DNA of 64,000 bases, taken from contig NZ_QUAB01000014.1 in the NCBI RefSeq assembly GCF_003387575.1, positions 1 to 64,000 on the forward strand. Direction: 5' to 3'. The notes under the pieces were generated by a model. The model worked only from the letters and a program-made list of their open reading frames with translations. It ran no database searches and had not been told where the DNA came from. Of the stretch, positions 7,385 through 16,847 are shown piece after piece. A program made the position numbers and the translations under genes. Position 1 is the stretch's first letter. Every line of letters begins with the position of its first letter. The stretch is from Microbacterium bovistercoris (GTDB lineage: Bacteria > Actinomycetota > Actinomycetes > Actinomycetales > Microbacteriaceae).

Positions 7385-10120
7385 GACATGCGTCTCCACC
7401 GTGCGCCGCGAGACGTTCAGCCGCTGCGCGATCTGCGGGTTCGTCGCTCCCGTGGCGAGCTGCGCCGCGACCTTCTCCTCGGTGCGTGTCAGGGAATCCC
7501 ACCCGAACGTCGGCCGCGTCCGAGGCGGCGACAGCACCGGGATCCCGGTCTTCCGGAAACCGGCCCTGGCCCTGGTCACCTCATGGTCGGCACCGATCTC
7601 GGCGTACTCGCGCAGCGCGGTCTCGGCCAGCATCCGCCGTTCGCCCGATCGCGCCGGCAGTGCGCGAGCCGCGACCTCGGCGAGTCGCGCATGGTCGAGC
7701 CGGCGCGGCGTGGTCGCCATCAGCCGCTCTGCCTCGAGCACGGCCTCCGGCTCGTCCAGGACGCCGCGCACGGCCAGCGCGATCGCACGCAGGTACGTCA
7801 CGTCGGGATTCCGATCGGCGAACGCCGCGAGCAGTTCGGATGCCGTATGCGCCCGCTCCAGCACCAGTCGGCTCTCCGCCGGGCGGATGCCGGCCACCAG
7901 TCGCGACAGCAGCACGAGATCGAGGCCGAGCTCGGCGCACTCCATGAGCATGTCCGCCTCGAGGCAGTCCTGCCAGCCGGTCCAGAGCACCTCGAGCGCG
8001 GCGGCATGGTCGTCTCGGGCGCGGTCGCGCTGGCTGAGCCCACGCCAGATCCAGGCCCGGCCGCGCCCGGCCCAGGTGGACCGGTCAGGCACGGGGTCGA
8101 GCAGATCGGCGAACTCGACCGCCGCTGCCGGTCCCTGCTGGCGCGCCACCATGCAGGCCCGGAGCCCGAGCACAGGGCCGATCATCCGCACATCCATCGT
8201 GCCGACCAGGGAATGGTGCGCGTCGAGCTCTGCGGTGATGTCGGACAGGATGGACGTGCTGCTCAGCGCCTGCGCACCGAAGGCGTGCGCGGCGACCATG
8301 CCGGTGCGGTAGCCGAATTCCTCCGACACGCGCAGACCGCGCTGCAGCAGCGCCGCGACGCCGTCCGTTCGCCCGGCATCCGCGAGGGCGAGTGCGAGCA
8401 GTGCGTGCGGGAACGCCTCGATCGAGGCGAGCGACGGATGCTGGTCGGCCGTCTCGACGGCGGTGGACAGCAGGGAGACGGCCATGTCCAGGTCGCCCTG
8501 GAAATCGGCGATCTGTCCGTGCAGCGCGAGCGCCGTGACCTGCGCGCCGTGGTTGCCGACCGTCGCGGCCAGCGCGGCGCCCTCCGCAGCGAGCCGCTTC
8601 GCGCCGTCGAGGTCGCCGAGCATCAGCCGGGGCCAGCCGGCGAAAGCGAGATGCGCGGCCCGGTCAGCGGGCTCGATCAGCTCCGACAGCGCCCACTGCT
8701 GGGACTGCTCCTGCGACTCGTCCTGCCGGTGCTGCTGCATGAGCGCGTGCGTGTAGGTGAGGGTGAGCGCCGGCAGCACGTCGGCGGGCACGTCTTCACC
8801 CAGCGCCTGCTCGGCGAGGATGCTCGCGTCGGCCGCCCGCCCCGAGCTGAGTGCCGCCCTGGCGAGACCCGCGGTCGCGCGCACGTGCCGCTCGTCGCCG
8901 GCGTCCGTGTGGTGCGCGACCCGCTCCCACAGCTCCGCCGCCAGGAGGGGCGCCGCGATCGCCGTGCGCTGTGCCAGCTGCAGCATCCAATCCAGGTCCT
9001 CCCGCGAGACGGGTGCCTGCAACAGGTGCCCGGCGACCGTCGCGGGCGCGACGCCCGCGGCATCCATCCGCAAGGCAACCTCGCGGTGCAGCTCGGCGCG
9101 CACAGCGGCGGGCACGTCCTGCAGCAGCACCTCCTGGATCAGCTCGTGCCGGAAGCCGAGGGCGTCGTCGTCGATCTCCTCGAGGAAGCCGGCGGCGAAC
9201 GCCTCGCGCAGCATCGGTACCAGCGCGCTCATCGGCTGCCCCGCGACGACCCGCAGCTGCGTGACCGAGAAGCGGGTGCCGAGCAGCGCCGCCGTCGTGA
9301 GCATCTCGCGGGTGGCGGCGCCGAGGTGGCTGAGGTGCCGCATCATCACCATCGACAGCGAGGGGGAGGGGCCGACCGGTGCGGCCACCAGCTGCGCCTG
9401 GCCGTCTGGCGCAATCGTGACGGCGTGGTCGCGCAGCAGGGAGCGCACCATCTCGGTGAGGAAGAGCGGGTTCCCGCCGGCAGCCTCGACGTAGTGCGCG
9501 AGGGCGCCTTCGACCCGCCCGCCGGTGAGGCGTTCCACGATCGTCACGCAGGTGGCATCCGGCAGCCGCGGCACTTCGATCTGCGACAGCAGCCCGCGCT
9601 CGCTGAGCACGCTGAGCAGGTGGTCGAGGGCGGGCGAGGTCTCGTGGCGGGCCTGCGTGCGCAGCGAGCAGACGATCAGCAGCGGGAGCTGGGCGAGCGT
9701 GCGGCTGACCCGGGTGAGCAGCGCGAGCGAGGCGTCGTCGGCCCACTGCAGGTCTTCCAGCACGAGCGCGGTCGGCGCGGTCGCGACGCTGTCGGTCACC
9801 GCCAGCAGTCGCTCCGTGACGGCGTGGGCGTTGCGCTCGTCGATGATGCGGCGGTCGTCGTCGGTGAGGAGCGCGCCGTATGCATCGAGCAGCAGTCCGA
9901 GAGATCGCCTCTGCTCCATCGCATCAGCACCGGCGCGCAGCACGACCCGGCCGGAACCCGCACGGGAGAGCGCCTGTTCGATGAGCGTGCTCTTGCCGAT
10001 GCCGCCCTCGCCGAGTACGACGATGACGCGTCCCGATGCGGCCGTGTCGTCCAGCGCGGTGGTGAGCGCGCGCAACTCGGCCTCCCTGCCCAGGAACATG
10101 CCGACGCCACCGCCTCTCAC
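7289..10120 (-). CDS. LuxR-family ATP-binding regulator (LAL type)
   Basis: A 943-residue transcription regulator. An N-terminal AAA/STAND ATPase module has FLGREAELRAL and the Walker A GEGGIGKST (residues about 38-46). A long helical TPR-like middle follows. The C-terminal 65 residues are a LuxR helix-turn-helix (LTRTEEKVAAQLATGATNPQIAQRLNVSRRTVETHVSNIL). LAL proteins activate catabolic or secondary-metabolite genes when a ligand binds the sensor part; the ligand is unknown here. A second in-frame ATG is at 10099. It is transcribed divergently from the cyclase-like gene, whose ATPase/TPR half is related in architecture. Confidence 0.9.
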   Translation of the reverse strand: MRGGGVGMFLGREAELRALTTALDDTAASGRVIVVLGEGGIGKSTLIEQALSRAGSGRVVLRAGADAMEQRRSLGLLLDAYGALLTDDDRRIIDERNAHAVTERLLAVTDSVATAPTALVLEDLQWADDASLALLTRVSRTLAQLPLLIVCSLRTQARHETSPALDHLLSVLSERGLLSQIEVPRLPDATCVTIVERLTGGRVEGALAHYVEAAGGNPLFLTEMVRSLLRDHAVTIAPDGQAQLVAAPVGPSPSLSMVMMRHLSHLGAATREMLTTAALLGTRFSVTQLRVVAGQPMSALVPMLREAFAAGFLEEIDDDALGFRHELIQEVLLQDVPAAVRAELHREVALRMDAAGVAPATVAGHLLQAPVSREDLDWMLQLAQRTAIAAPLLAAELWERVAHHTDAGDERHVRATAGLARAALSSGRAADASILAEQALGEDVPADVLPALTLTYTHALMQQHRQDESQEQSQQWALSELIEPADRAAHLAFAGWPRLMLGDLDGAKRLAAEGAALAATVGNHGAQVTALALHGQIADFQGDLDMAVSLLSTAVETADQHPSLASIEAFPHALLALALADAGRTDGVAALLQRGLRVSEEFGYRTGMVAAHAFGAQALSSTSILSDITAELDAHHSLVGTMDVRMIGPVLGLRACMVARQQGPAAAVEFADLLDPVPDRSTWAGRGRAWIWRGLSQRDRARDDHAAALEVLWTGWQDCLEADMLMECAELGLDLVLLSRLVAGIRPAESRLVLERAHTASELLAAFADRNPDVTYLRAIALAVRGVLDEPEAVLEAERLMATTPRRLDHARLAEVAARALPARSGERRMLAETALREYAEIGADHEVTRARAGFRKTGIPVLSPPRTRPTFGWDSLTRTEEKVAAQLATGATNPQIAQRLNVSRRTVETHVSNILAKLGLRTRTEVAVFVARRLDDVGEHRE

Positions 10121-10175
10121 GCAGTCCCCATGAGTCCATCCCCTGATCGCAGATTCTAGTGAGGTCGATACATCC

Positions 10176-13100
10176 GTGTCTCGAGTTTCCGTGACGACGT
10201 CGCTCGACGTCGGCCCCTACGCTCCCCGGCTGTCGGCCGAGTGGCTCGCCGAGGGTGGGCCGGAGCAGTGCCGTCAGGTGGAAGGCACCATGGTCTTCGC
10301 CGACATCTCGGGCTTCACCTCGCTCACGGAGCGGCTCGCCCGCCGAGGGCGCGTGGGCGCGGAACTGCTCAGCGACACCCTCGATCTCACCTTCGCGACG
10401 CTGCTCGAACCCGCCTTCGCCGACGGAGCCGACCTGCTCAAGTGGGGTGGCGACGCGGTGCTGCTGCTGTACCGCGGCGCCGATCACGCCGCGCGCGCGG
10501 CGCGGGCGTCGTACCGGATGCGCGCGGCGCTGCACGGCCTGGTCCGCACCGCCGCCCTGCCCGCACCTGCGCGGCTGCGGCTGTCGATCGGCATCCACAG
10601 CGGATGCTTCGACGTCTTCCTCGTCGGCGATCCGGCGAGCCACCGGGAGCTCATCGTCGCGGGGCCCGCGATCACGCGGCTGGTCGCGGTGGAGCAGGCC
10701 TGTGAGGCCGGTCGGATCCTGCTGAGCGCGGAGACCGCCGGCCTGCTGCCGGGGCGCGTGCTCGGCGACCGGGCGGCGGAGGGCCGCACGCTGCGCTCGT
10801 GCCCTGAATCGGCCGCAGTCCCGCCCGCCGCTGCGCCGATGACGGATGCCGCGCCGACCCTGCCGCCCGGCATCCTGGCCCACCTGCAGTCGGGGGCTGC
10901 CGCGCCCGAGCACCGCCCGATCGCCGTCGCCTTCGTGCAGTTCACCGGTACCGACGCCCTGCTGCGCGACGAGGGGCCGGATGCCGCGGCATCCGCCGTG
11001 CACGACGTCGTGACCGCCGTGCAGCACGCGTGCCTCGACAACGGGACGACGTTCTTCGAGTCGGACATCGCTGCGGACGGCGGCAAGATCATGCTCACCG
11101 CGGGCGCCCCGCGCAGTGCCGGGCACGACGCGGATCGGATGCTGCGCACCGCCCTCGCGATCGCCGCGCATGCGGGTCCGCTCGAAGTGCGGGTGGGGCT
11201 GAACACCGGGCATGTGTTCAGCGGTGAACTGGGGCCGGCGGTGCGTCGGACGTACTCGATCAAGGGGGACGCGGTGAACCTCGCCGCCCGGCTGCTCGGC
11301 CGCGCCGCAGCGGGACAGGTGGTCGCCACCCGGCACGCGGCCCGGGAGACCAGAGCCGAGGTGCGGGGCGACGACCTCGAGCCGTTCCTGGTGAAGGGCA
11401 AGCGCGATCCCGTGCAGGCGCTCGTCGTCCGCGAGGTGCACGGCGGGTGGAGTGCGGGCCGCGGCGAGGCGCGGTTCGTCGGCCGGGAGGACGAGCTCGC
11501 GACGCTGACTGCGGCGCTCGAAGGGGCCGTAGCGGGTCAGGGGGTCGTGCTGGACGTGGTCGGCGAGCCCGGCATCGGCAAGTCCCGGCTGGTGGCCGAG
11601 GTCGCGGTGCCGGCCGGGATGACCACGCTCGTCACGACCGCCGGCGGCTACGACACCGGCACGCCGTACGCCGCGGCCGGCGCGCTGCTGCGCTCCGTGC
11701 TCGGGATCGGCGCGCGGGAGTCCGCAGAGCAGGCCGCGGCGCGGCTGGCGCAGGCGGTGCAGACGGACGCCCCGCAGCTGTCCCCCTGGCTGCCGCTGCT
11801 CGGAGCGCCGCTCGACCTGAGCCTGCCGATGACCCGCGAGGTGGAGGAACTGGACGAGCGGTTCCGCCGCGGACGCATCGAGGAGGCGGCGGTCTCACTC
11901 ATCGCCGCCTTGCTGCCGGGGCCGACGCTGCTGATCTTCGAGGACGCGCACCTGATGGACGAGGCGTCCGGCGCGCTGCTGCAGCGGCTCGGAGCGGAGG
12001 CTCGGCGCCGCCCGTGGTGCATGGTCGTCACCCGGCGGGAGGTGCCGATCGGGTTCGTACCCGCTCTGGGCGGGACGGAGGATCGGCGGATCGCGCTCGC
12101 CGCGATGCCGCCGGAGGCAGCCATCGAGCTGCTCGCGTCAGCAGCGGGGGACGCCCGCCCGGGCCGCAGCGCGCTGGAGGCGATGGCCGAGCGCGCCCGC
12201 GGCAACCCGCTGTTCCTCACCGCGCTCGCCGCGGGCGGGACGGCGGATGACCTGCCGGACTCGGTGGAGGCCGTGCTGCTCGTCGACATCGACCGGCTGT
12301 CGGCCGACGATCGCACGCTGCTGCGGCTGGCGGCGGTGCTCGGGGCGCGGTTCGACCCGGGCATCCTCTCGGAGATGCACGCGGTGCGCGCCGACGAGAT
12401 CGTGGGGCGACTGGACGAGTTCCTGCGCCCGGCGGACGGCCGCGAGCTGGAGTTCCGGCATGCCATGGTCCGAGACGTGGCATACGCGGGACTGCCCTAC
12501 CGGATGCGCCGGGAGATGCACGAACGGGTCGCCCTGGCGCTCGAGGACACCGCGCCGGCCGAGCTGCTCAGCATGCATTTCCACGCCGCCGGGCTGCACG
12601 AGAAGGCCTGGCCGTACTCGCTGCGCGCGGGCGAGGAGGCGCGCGCGAAGTACGCCTATGCGCAGGCGGCGGCGTTCTTCGCGCGGGCGCTGGACAGCGC
12701 GGCGCACCTGCCGACTCCGCTGCTGGAGCGCTCGGCGGCGAACGCGTCGCTGGGCGAGTGCCTCGACATGGCAGGGGATGCGGCGGGGGCGCTCGCCGCA
12801 CTGCGACGGGCGCGGCGCGACCTGGCATCCGACCCGGTGCCGACCGCTGAGCTGCTCTACAAGGAGGCCAGGATCACCCTGCGCCTGGGCCGGTACCGCC
12901 CGGCCCTTGCGCAGTTGACCCGCGCGCTGCGGATGCTGGAGCGCACCGAGGGCGCTGCGGCCGATGCCGTGCGCGCGACGCTCGCCACCCGGTACGGGTT
13001 CTGCCTGCATCTACAGCGCCGATCGGCGGGCGCCGTGCAGTGGGGGCGACAGGGCGTCGCATGGGCCGAGGCCTCGGGCGACCGGACGGTGCTCGCGCAC

Positions 13101-13913
13101 GCCTGCAACGCCCTGCACCTGGCGTACGGGGCGTCGGAGGAGACGGAGGACCGGCCGTACGGGCAGCTCGCGCTCGCACTGTACGAGCAGCTGGACGACC
13201 TGAGCGGACAGGCGCTCACTCTGAACAATCTCGCGATCGACGCGTACGACTCCGGGGACTGGGGGCAGGCGGTGGAGGGGTTCGGGCGGGCAGCCGAGAG
13301 CTTCCACCGCCTCGGCGACGATGCGAATGAGGCCACCGCGCTGTACAACCGGGCCGACGTGCTGGTCGCGCAGGGACGGCACGCCGAGGCGCTGCCCGTG
13401 CTGCGCGCGGCCCTGCGCCTCGCGCAGCGGGTCGACGACGAGGAACTGGTCGGGCTGGTGTTCCGCGAGCAGGCTCGTGCGGCCGCCGGCACCGGGGATC
13501 GCGACGGGGCGTGGGAACTGTTCGATCAGGCGCGCGGGGTGCTCGCCGGGCTCGATCTCGCGACCGAGGTCGCGCTGCTCGATGCTGCGCGCGCCGAGGC
13601 GCTGGCGGATGCCGGGGACGCGGCCTCAGCTCTCGCGCTGATCGACGAGACGATCGCGGCCGCCCGGGCGAAGGCGACGGAGACGCTCACCCGGCTGCAC
13701 CGGATCAGAGCGCAGGCGCTGGCGATGCAGGGCTTCTCCGCGCAGGCGGCCGAGGCCGCTCGCGAGGGACTGGCCAGGACGACGGGAACCTACGGCGGCT
13801 ACGAGCCGGCGCTGCTGGGCCTGACGCTCGCCGAAGCGACGAGCGATGTGGCGCTCCGGGAGCGCTCCCGGCGCACTCTTGCCGCGCTCGGCGTGGTCAC
13901 GCTGGGGCCCTGA
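10176..13913 (+). CDS. Tandem class III adenylyl cyclase-AAA-TPR protein (sAC-like)
   Basis: A 1245-residue protein with two class III cyclase domains, a STAND/AAA ATPase and a TPR-rich C-terminus, the order seen in mammalian soluble adenylyl cyclase. Domain 1 (about 35-190) has the first metal Asp in FADISGFTSL and LKWGGDAVLLLY with a second Asp and the Lys before it. Domain 2 (about 245-400) has Gln in place of the first Asp (VAFVQFTGTD) but keeps ADGGKIMLTAG and RRTYSIKGDAVNLAARL, as expected of a pseudo-heterodimer with one working site. The Walker A GEPGIGKS is at about 465-472. The product is presumably cAMP. Its stop codon lies inside a dispersed repeat. Confidence 0.85.
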   Translation: MSRVSVTTSLDVGPYAPRLSAEWLAEGGPEQCRQVEGTMVFADISGFTSLTERLARRGRVGAELLSDTLDLTFATLLEPAFADGADLLKWGGDAVLLLYRGADHAARAARASYRMRAALHGLVRTAALPAPARLRLSIGIHSGCFDVFLVGDPASHRELIVAGPAITRLVAVEQACEAGRILLSAETAGLLPGRVLGDRAAEGRTLRSCPESAAVPPAAAPMTDAAPTLPPGILAHLQSGAAAPEHRPIAVAFVQFTGTDALLRDEGPDAAASAVHDVVTAVQHACLDNGTTFFESDIAADGGKIMLTAGAPRSAGHDADRMLRTALAIAAHAGPLEVRVGLNTGHVFSGELGPAVRRTYSIKGDAVNLAARLLGRAAAGQVVATRHAARETRAEVRGDDLEPFLVKGKRDPVQALVVREVHGGWSAGRGEARFVGREDELATLTAALEGAVAGQGVVLDVVGEPGIGKSRLVAEVAVPAGMTTLVTTAGGYDTGTPYAAAGALLRSVLGIGARESAEQAAARLAQAVQTDAPQLSPWLPLLGAPLDLSLPMTREVEELDERFRRGRIEEAAVSLIAALLPGPTLLIFEDAHLMDEASGALLQRLGAEARRRPWCMVVTRREVPIGFVPALGGTEDRRIALAAMPPEAAIELLASAAGDARPGRSALEAMAERARGNPLFLTALAAGGTADDLPDSVEAVLLVDIDRLSADDRTLLRLAAVLGARFDPGILSEMHAVRADEIVGRLDEFLRPADGRELEFRHAMVRDVAYAGLPYRMRREMHERVALALEDTAPAELLSMHFHAAGLHEKAWPYSLRAGEEARAKYAYAQAAAFFARALDSAAHLPTPLLERSAANASLGECLDMAGDAAGALAALRRARRDLASDPVPTAELLYKEARITLRLGRYRPALAQLTRALRMLERTEGAAADAVRATLATRYGFCLHLQRRSAGAVQWGRQGVAWAEASGDRTVLAHACNALHLAYGASEETEDRPYGQLALALYEQLDDLSGQALTLNNLAIDAYDSGDWGQAVEGFGRAAESFHRLGDDANEATALYNRADVLVAQGRHAEALPVLRAALRLAQRVDDEELVGLVFREQARAAAGTGDRDGAWELFDQARGVLAGLDLATEVALLDAARAEALADAGDAASALALIDETIAAARAKATETLTRLHRIRAQALAMQGFSAQAAEAAREGLARTTGTYGGYEPALLGLTLAEATSDVALRERSRRTLAALGVVTLGP

Positions 13914-13947
13914 GCATGTCGAAGGGCGCTGCGCTCGCTCAGGAACC
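13905..13947 (+). repeat. Dispersed palindromic repeat, family B (TGAGCNTGTCGAAGGG)
   Basis: The segment gggccctgagcatgtcgaaggg (13905-13926) followed by gctcgctcaggaacc matches a repeat seen again near 37210, 40964 and 48392. The TGA inside it is the stop codon of the cyclase-like gene, so the repeat forms the end of the gene and the short convergent spacer before arsR. Confidence 0.6.
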
Positions 13948-13955
13948 GGGAAGCC

Positions 13956-14297
13956 TCACCTCACCCGGAGAGCATCCGCCGCCGCATCCAGCGCGCCGTC
14001 GTTCACAGCGAAATACGCCCACTTCCCGCGCTGCTCGCGCGTGACCAGACCGGCTTCGGTGAGCAGCTTCATGTGGTGCGACACGGTGCCCTGCGAGAGT
14101 CCGACCGGCTCGGTGAGATCGCAGATGCAGGCCTCGCCGCCCTCGCTGCCGGCGATGAGGGAGAGCAGCATCACCCGGGTGGAGTCGCCCAGCGCCTTGA
14201 ACACGCGCGCGGCCCGCTCGGCCTCGTCGGATGTCAGGGTCGCGGTCACGCGCGGCACGCAGCACGCGGTCTGTTCGATGGTCAGGGGGAGACTCAT
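13956..14297 (-). CDS. arsR: ArsR-family arsenic repressor (Cys-Cys type)
   Basis: A 113-residue winged-helix repressor. The DNA-binding helix region is SQGTVSHHMKLLTEAGLV. Cys12 and Cys13 near the N-terminus together with Cys57/Cys59 (ACICDL) resemble the Cys15-Cys16-Cys55 As(III) site described for Corynebacterium glutamicum ArsR. It is transcribed away from the flavoprotein gene. Two copies of an imperfect palindrome fill the shared promoter, so it probably represses both directions until arsenite or antimonite binds. Confidence 0.9.
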   Translation of the reverse strand: MSLPLTIEQTACCVPRVTATLTSDEAERAARVFKALGDSTRVMLLSLIAGSEGGEACICDLTEPVGLSQGTVSHHMKLLTEAGLVTREQRGKWAYFAVNDGALDAAADALRVR

Positions 14298-14314
14298 ACC
14301 GATAGTCTGACACG

Positions 14315-14368
14315 TATTGACAAACTTCGATAGGTGCGCGAGTGTTCTCGTATTGAAGTTCTTCGATT
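14315..14368. promoter_or_regulatory. Putative ArsR operator, two similar palindromes
   Basis: The elements tattgacaaacttcgata (14315-14332) and tattgaagttcttcgatt (14351-14368) share TATTGA-n6-TTCGAT and start 36 bases apart. They fill the divergent arsR/flavoprotein promoter. Together they look like two ArsR dimer sites. Confidence 0.6.
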
Positions 14369-14380
14369 TGAGGAGTTGTG

Positions 14381-15682
14381 ATGCCTGACCTTCCCGTCGT
14401 CGTCATCGGAGCCGGCCCGCAGGGCCTGGCGGCTGCCGCGCACCTGACCGAGCGCGGCCTCGATGTCGTGATCGCCGAACGCGGTGCGACCGCTGCCGCC
14501 GCCGTGTCCGAGTGGGGGCACGTGCGGCTGTTCTCCGCCTGGCCGGAGCTGACGGATGCCGCTGCGCGACGCCTGCTCGAGCCGACGGGCTGGACGGCGC
14601 CGGCGAGCGGCTACCCGACGGGGGCGGAGTGGGTGAGCGAGTATCTCGCACCGCTGGCGAAGGCGCTCGGCGACCGCGTGCTCTACGGCACCACCGTCAC
14701 CGGCGTCGCGCGCCGAGGTCGCGACAAGGTCGTCGCCAGCGGCCGCAAGAGCACGCCGTTCGTCGTGCACACGGTCGACCAGGATGGTCACGACGGCCGC
14801 ATCCTCGCGAGTGCGGTGATCGACGCGAGCGGCACCTGGGCGCAGCCGAACCCCGCGGGAGCCGACGGATTCCCGGCGGTCGGCGAGCCCGCGGCATCCG
14901 ATCTCATCTCGTACCGCATCCCGGATGACGTGTCCGACCTCGCGGGATCGCACGTCGTGGTCGTCGGAGCCGGGCACTCGGCGACGCACGCGGTGCTGCG
15001 CCTGAGCGAGCTCGCCCGCCGCGAGCCGGGCACGCGCGTGACCTGGCTGCTCCGTCGCGGCAGCGCCGTGAACGTGTTCGGCGGCGGGGCCGGCGATGAA
15101 CTGCCAGAGCGCGCAGCGCTCGGGTCACGCGCGCGCAAGGTCATCGACGCCGGCATCGTCAAGGTGATCACCGGCTTCCGTGTCGCGGAGTTCCGGCAGG
15201 ATGCAGGCGAGCTGACTCTCCTCGCCGAGGACGGCCGCGAGCTCACCGGAGTCGCGCAGGTCTTCGCGCTGACCGGGTTCCGCCCTGACACGAGCTTCCT
15301 GCGGGAGGTGCGCATCGACCTCGACGCGTCGCTCGACGCGGTCGCCGGGATCGCCGCGGAGATCGATCCGAACATCCACTCCTGCGGCTCGGTCGGGGCA
15401 ACGGGCGCACGCCAGCTCGCGCAGCCCGAGCAGGGGCTGTTCATCGTCGGGGCGAAGTCATACGGCCGGGCGCCGACGTTCCTCGCGCTGACCGGATACG
15501 AGCAGGTGCGCAGCGTCGCCGCGCACCTCGCCGGCGACCATGAGGCCGCAGCGCGCAACGAGCTCGTGCTGCCCGACACGGGAGTGTGCGGGGGTGCCGG
15601 CGGCTTCGACGCCGAGGGTGCTGGATGCTGCGCGGCTCCGGCCGTGCTGCAGATCGGATCACGTCCGGTCAGCGTCGGTTGA
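14381..15682 (+). CDS. FAD/NAD(P)-binding oxidoreductase of the ars cluster (ArsO-like)
   Basis: A 433-residue flavoprotein monooxygenase-type protein. The FAD Rossmann motif is VVVIGAGPQGLAAAAHL (about residues 6-22), the NADPH motif is VVVVGAGHSATHAVL near 190, and the second half has FALTGFRPD. The C-terminal tail is Cys-rich (GVCGGAGGF and GCC), which could bind metalloids. Proteins of this kind recur in actinobacterial ars operons (often called ArsO), with a role that is still unclear. The ATG at 14381 is 5 bases after aggag; the GTG just before it is less likely. The acr3 gene follows after a large operator-like palindrome. Confidence 0.8.
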   Translation: MPDLPVVVIGAGPQGLAAAAHLTERGLDVVIAERGATAAAAVSEWGHVRLFSAWPELTDAAARRLLEPTGWTAPASGYPTGAEWVSEYLAPLAKALGDRVLYGTTVTGVARRGRDKVVASGRKSTPFVVHTVDQDGHDGRILASAVIDASGTWAQPNPAGADGFPAVGEPAASDLISYRIPDDVSDLAGSHVVVVGAGHSATHAVLRLSELARREPGTRVTWLLRRGSAVNVFGGGAGDELPERAALGSRARKVIDAGIVKVITGFRVAEFRQDAGELTLLAEDGRELTGVAQVFALTGFRPDTSFLREVRIDLDASLDAVAGIAAEIDPNIHSCGSVGATGARQLAQPEQGLFIVGAKSYGRAPTFLALTGYEQVRSVAAHLAGDHEAAARNELVLPDTGVCGGAGGFDAEGAGCCAAPAVLQIGSRPVSVG

Positions 15683-15691
15683 CGCTTGAAT

Positions 15692-15733
15692 ACTGAATAG
15701 ACATGCTTCAATATAGAAGCATGTCTATTCAGT
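15692..15733. promoter_or_regulatory. 18-bp perfect palindrome before acr3, putative ArsR operator
   Basis: The arms actgaatagacatgcttc (15692-15709) and their exact complement (15716-15733) flank the loop aatata. It sits 16 bases before the acr3 GTG and differs from the operator at 14315-14368. The AT-rich TTCAATATAGAA core is like ArsR-family sites, so it may serve the fused ArsR encoded two genes on. A role as an RNA hairpin cannot be excluded, although no T run follows. Confidence 0.65.
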
Positions 15734-15749
15734 CCGGGCGGAACTTCTC

Positions 15750-16847
15750 GTGACCGCCGAGACCGCGACGCCGGCCCGCACTGCCTCTCGCCGGCTGTCC
15801 ACTCTGGACAGGTGGCTGCCGCTGTGGATCGGCCTCGCCATGGTCGCGGGCCTGCTGCTCGGGCGCTTCGTGCCCGCGCTTTCCGACCTGCTCGGCCGGA
15901 TGGAGGTCGGCGGCATCTCGGTGCCGATCGGTCTCGGACTGCTGGTGATGATGTACCCGGTGCTCGCGAAGGTCCGCTACGACCGGATCGCCGCCGTCAC
16001 CGGGGACAAGCGGCTTCTCGTCTCGTCTCTGGTGCTGAACTGGCTGGTCGGTCCCGCGGTGATGTTCGCGCTCGCCTGGATCTTCCTGCCCGACCTGCCC
16101 GAGTACCGCACCGGACTGATCATCGTCGGCCTCGCCCGCTGCATCGCCATGGTCGTGATCTGGAACGACCTCGCCTGCGGTGACCGCGAGGCCACGGCCG
16201 TGCTGGTCGCGATCAACTCGGTGTTCCAGGTCGTCGCATTCTCGCTGCTGGGCTGGTTCTACCTCACCGTCCTGCCCGGGTGGCTGGGCCTGGACACCCA
16301 GGGGCTGGAGATCTCGGTCTGGCAGATCGCACTGAACGTGCTGGTCTTCCTCGGAGTGCCGCTGATCGCCGGCTTCGCCTCCCGGTGGATCGGTGAGCGG
16401 CGCCGCGGCCGCGCCTGGTACGAGCAGAAGTTCCTCCCGGTCATCGGCCCCTGGGCGTTGTACGGGCTGCTGTTCACGATCGTTCTGCTGTTCGCTCTGC
16501 AGGGACAGCAGGTGACCTCGCATCCGCTGGATGTCGCGCGGATCGCGGTCCCGCTGCTGGCGTACTTCGCCGTCATGTGGTTCACCGGCATACTCACTGG
16601 TAAGGCGCTCGGGTTGAACTATGCACGTTCGACGACGCTGGCCTTCACCGCGGCGGGCAACAACTTCGAACTCGCGATCGCCGTCGCGATCGGCACCTTC
16701 GGCGCGGCATCCGGCGAGGCGCTCGCCGGAGTCGTCGGCCCGCTCATCGAGGTCCCTGTTCTCGTCGGACTCGTCTACGTCTCGCTCTGGGCAGCTCGAG
16801 CCTGGTTCCGCACCGATCCGTACACCGGCGAGAGGATCGCCTCATGA
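15750..16847 (+). CDS. acr3: Arsenite efflux permease, Acr3 family
   Basis: A 365-residue membrane protein with about 10 helices that exports As(III) from the cytoplasm. The family signatures are LDRWLPLWIGLAMVAGLLLG at the start, MMYPVLAKVRYDRI, and the essential cysteine in LARCIAMVVIWNDLACGD. AGNNFELAIAVAIG near residue 305 is the conserved discontinuous-helix motif. The start is a GTG without a strong ribosome site. Its stop overlaps the next start (ATGA), so efflux and arsenate reduction are coupled. Confidence 0.93.
   Translation: MTAETATPARTASRRLSTLDRWLPLWIGLAMVAGLLLGRFVPALSDLLGRMEVGGISVPIGLGLLVMMYPVLAKVRYDRIAAVTGDKRLLVSSLVLNWLVGPAVMFALAWIFLPDLPEYRTGLIIVGLARCIAMVVIWNDLACGDREATAVLVAINSVFQVVAFSLLGWFYLTVLPGWLGLDTQGLEISVWQIALNVLVFLGVPLIAGFASRWIGERRRGRAWYEQKFLPVIGPWALYGLLFTIVLLFALQGQQVTSHPLDVARIAVPLLAYFAVMWFTGILTGKALGLNYARSTTLAFTAAGNNFELAIAVAIGTFGAASGEALAGVVGPLIEVPVLVGLVYVSLWAARAWFRTDPYTGERIAS

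Noticed and set aside
7388..10159. A 923-codon open frame opposite the LAL regulator
   Set aside because: Low-complexity Arg/Gln/Gly-rich translation with no motif. The minus-strand gene has clear ATPase and LuxR domains.
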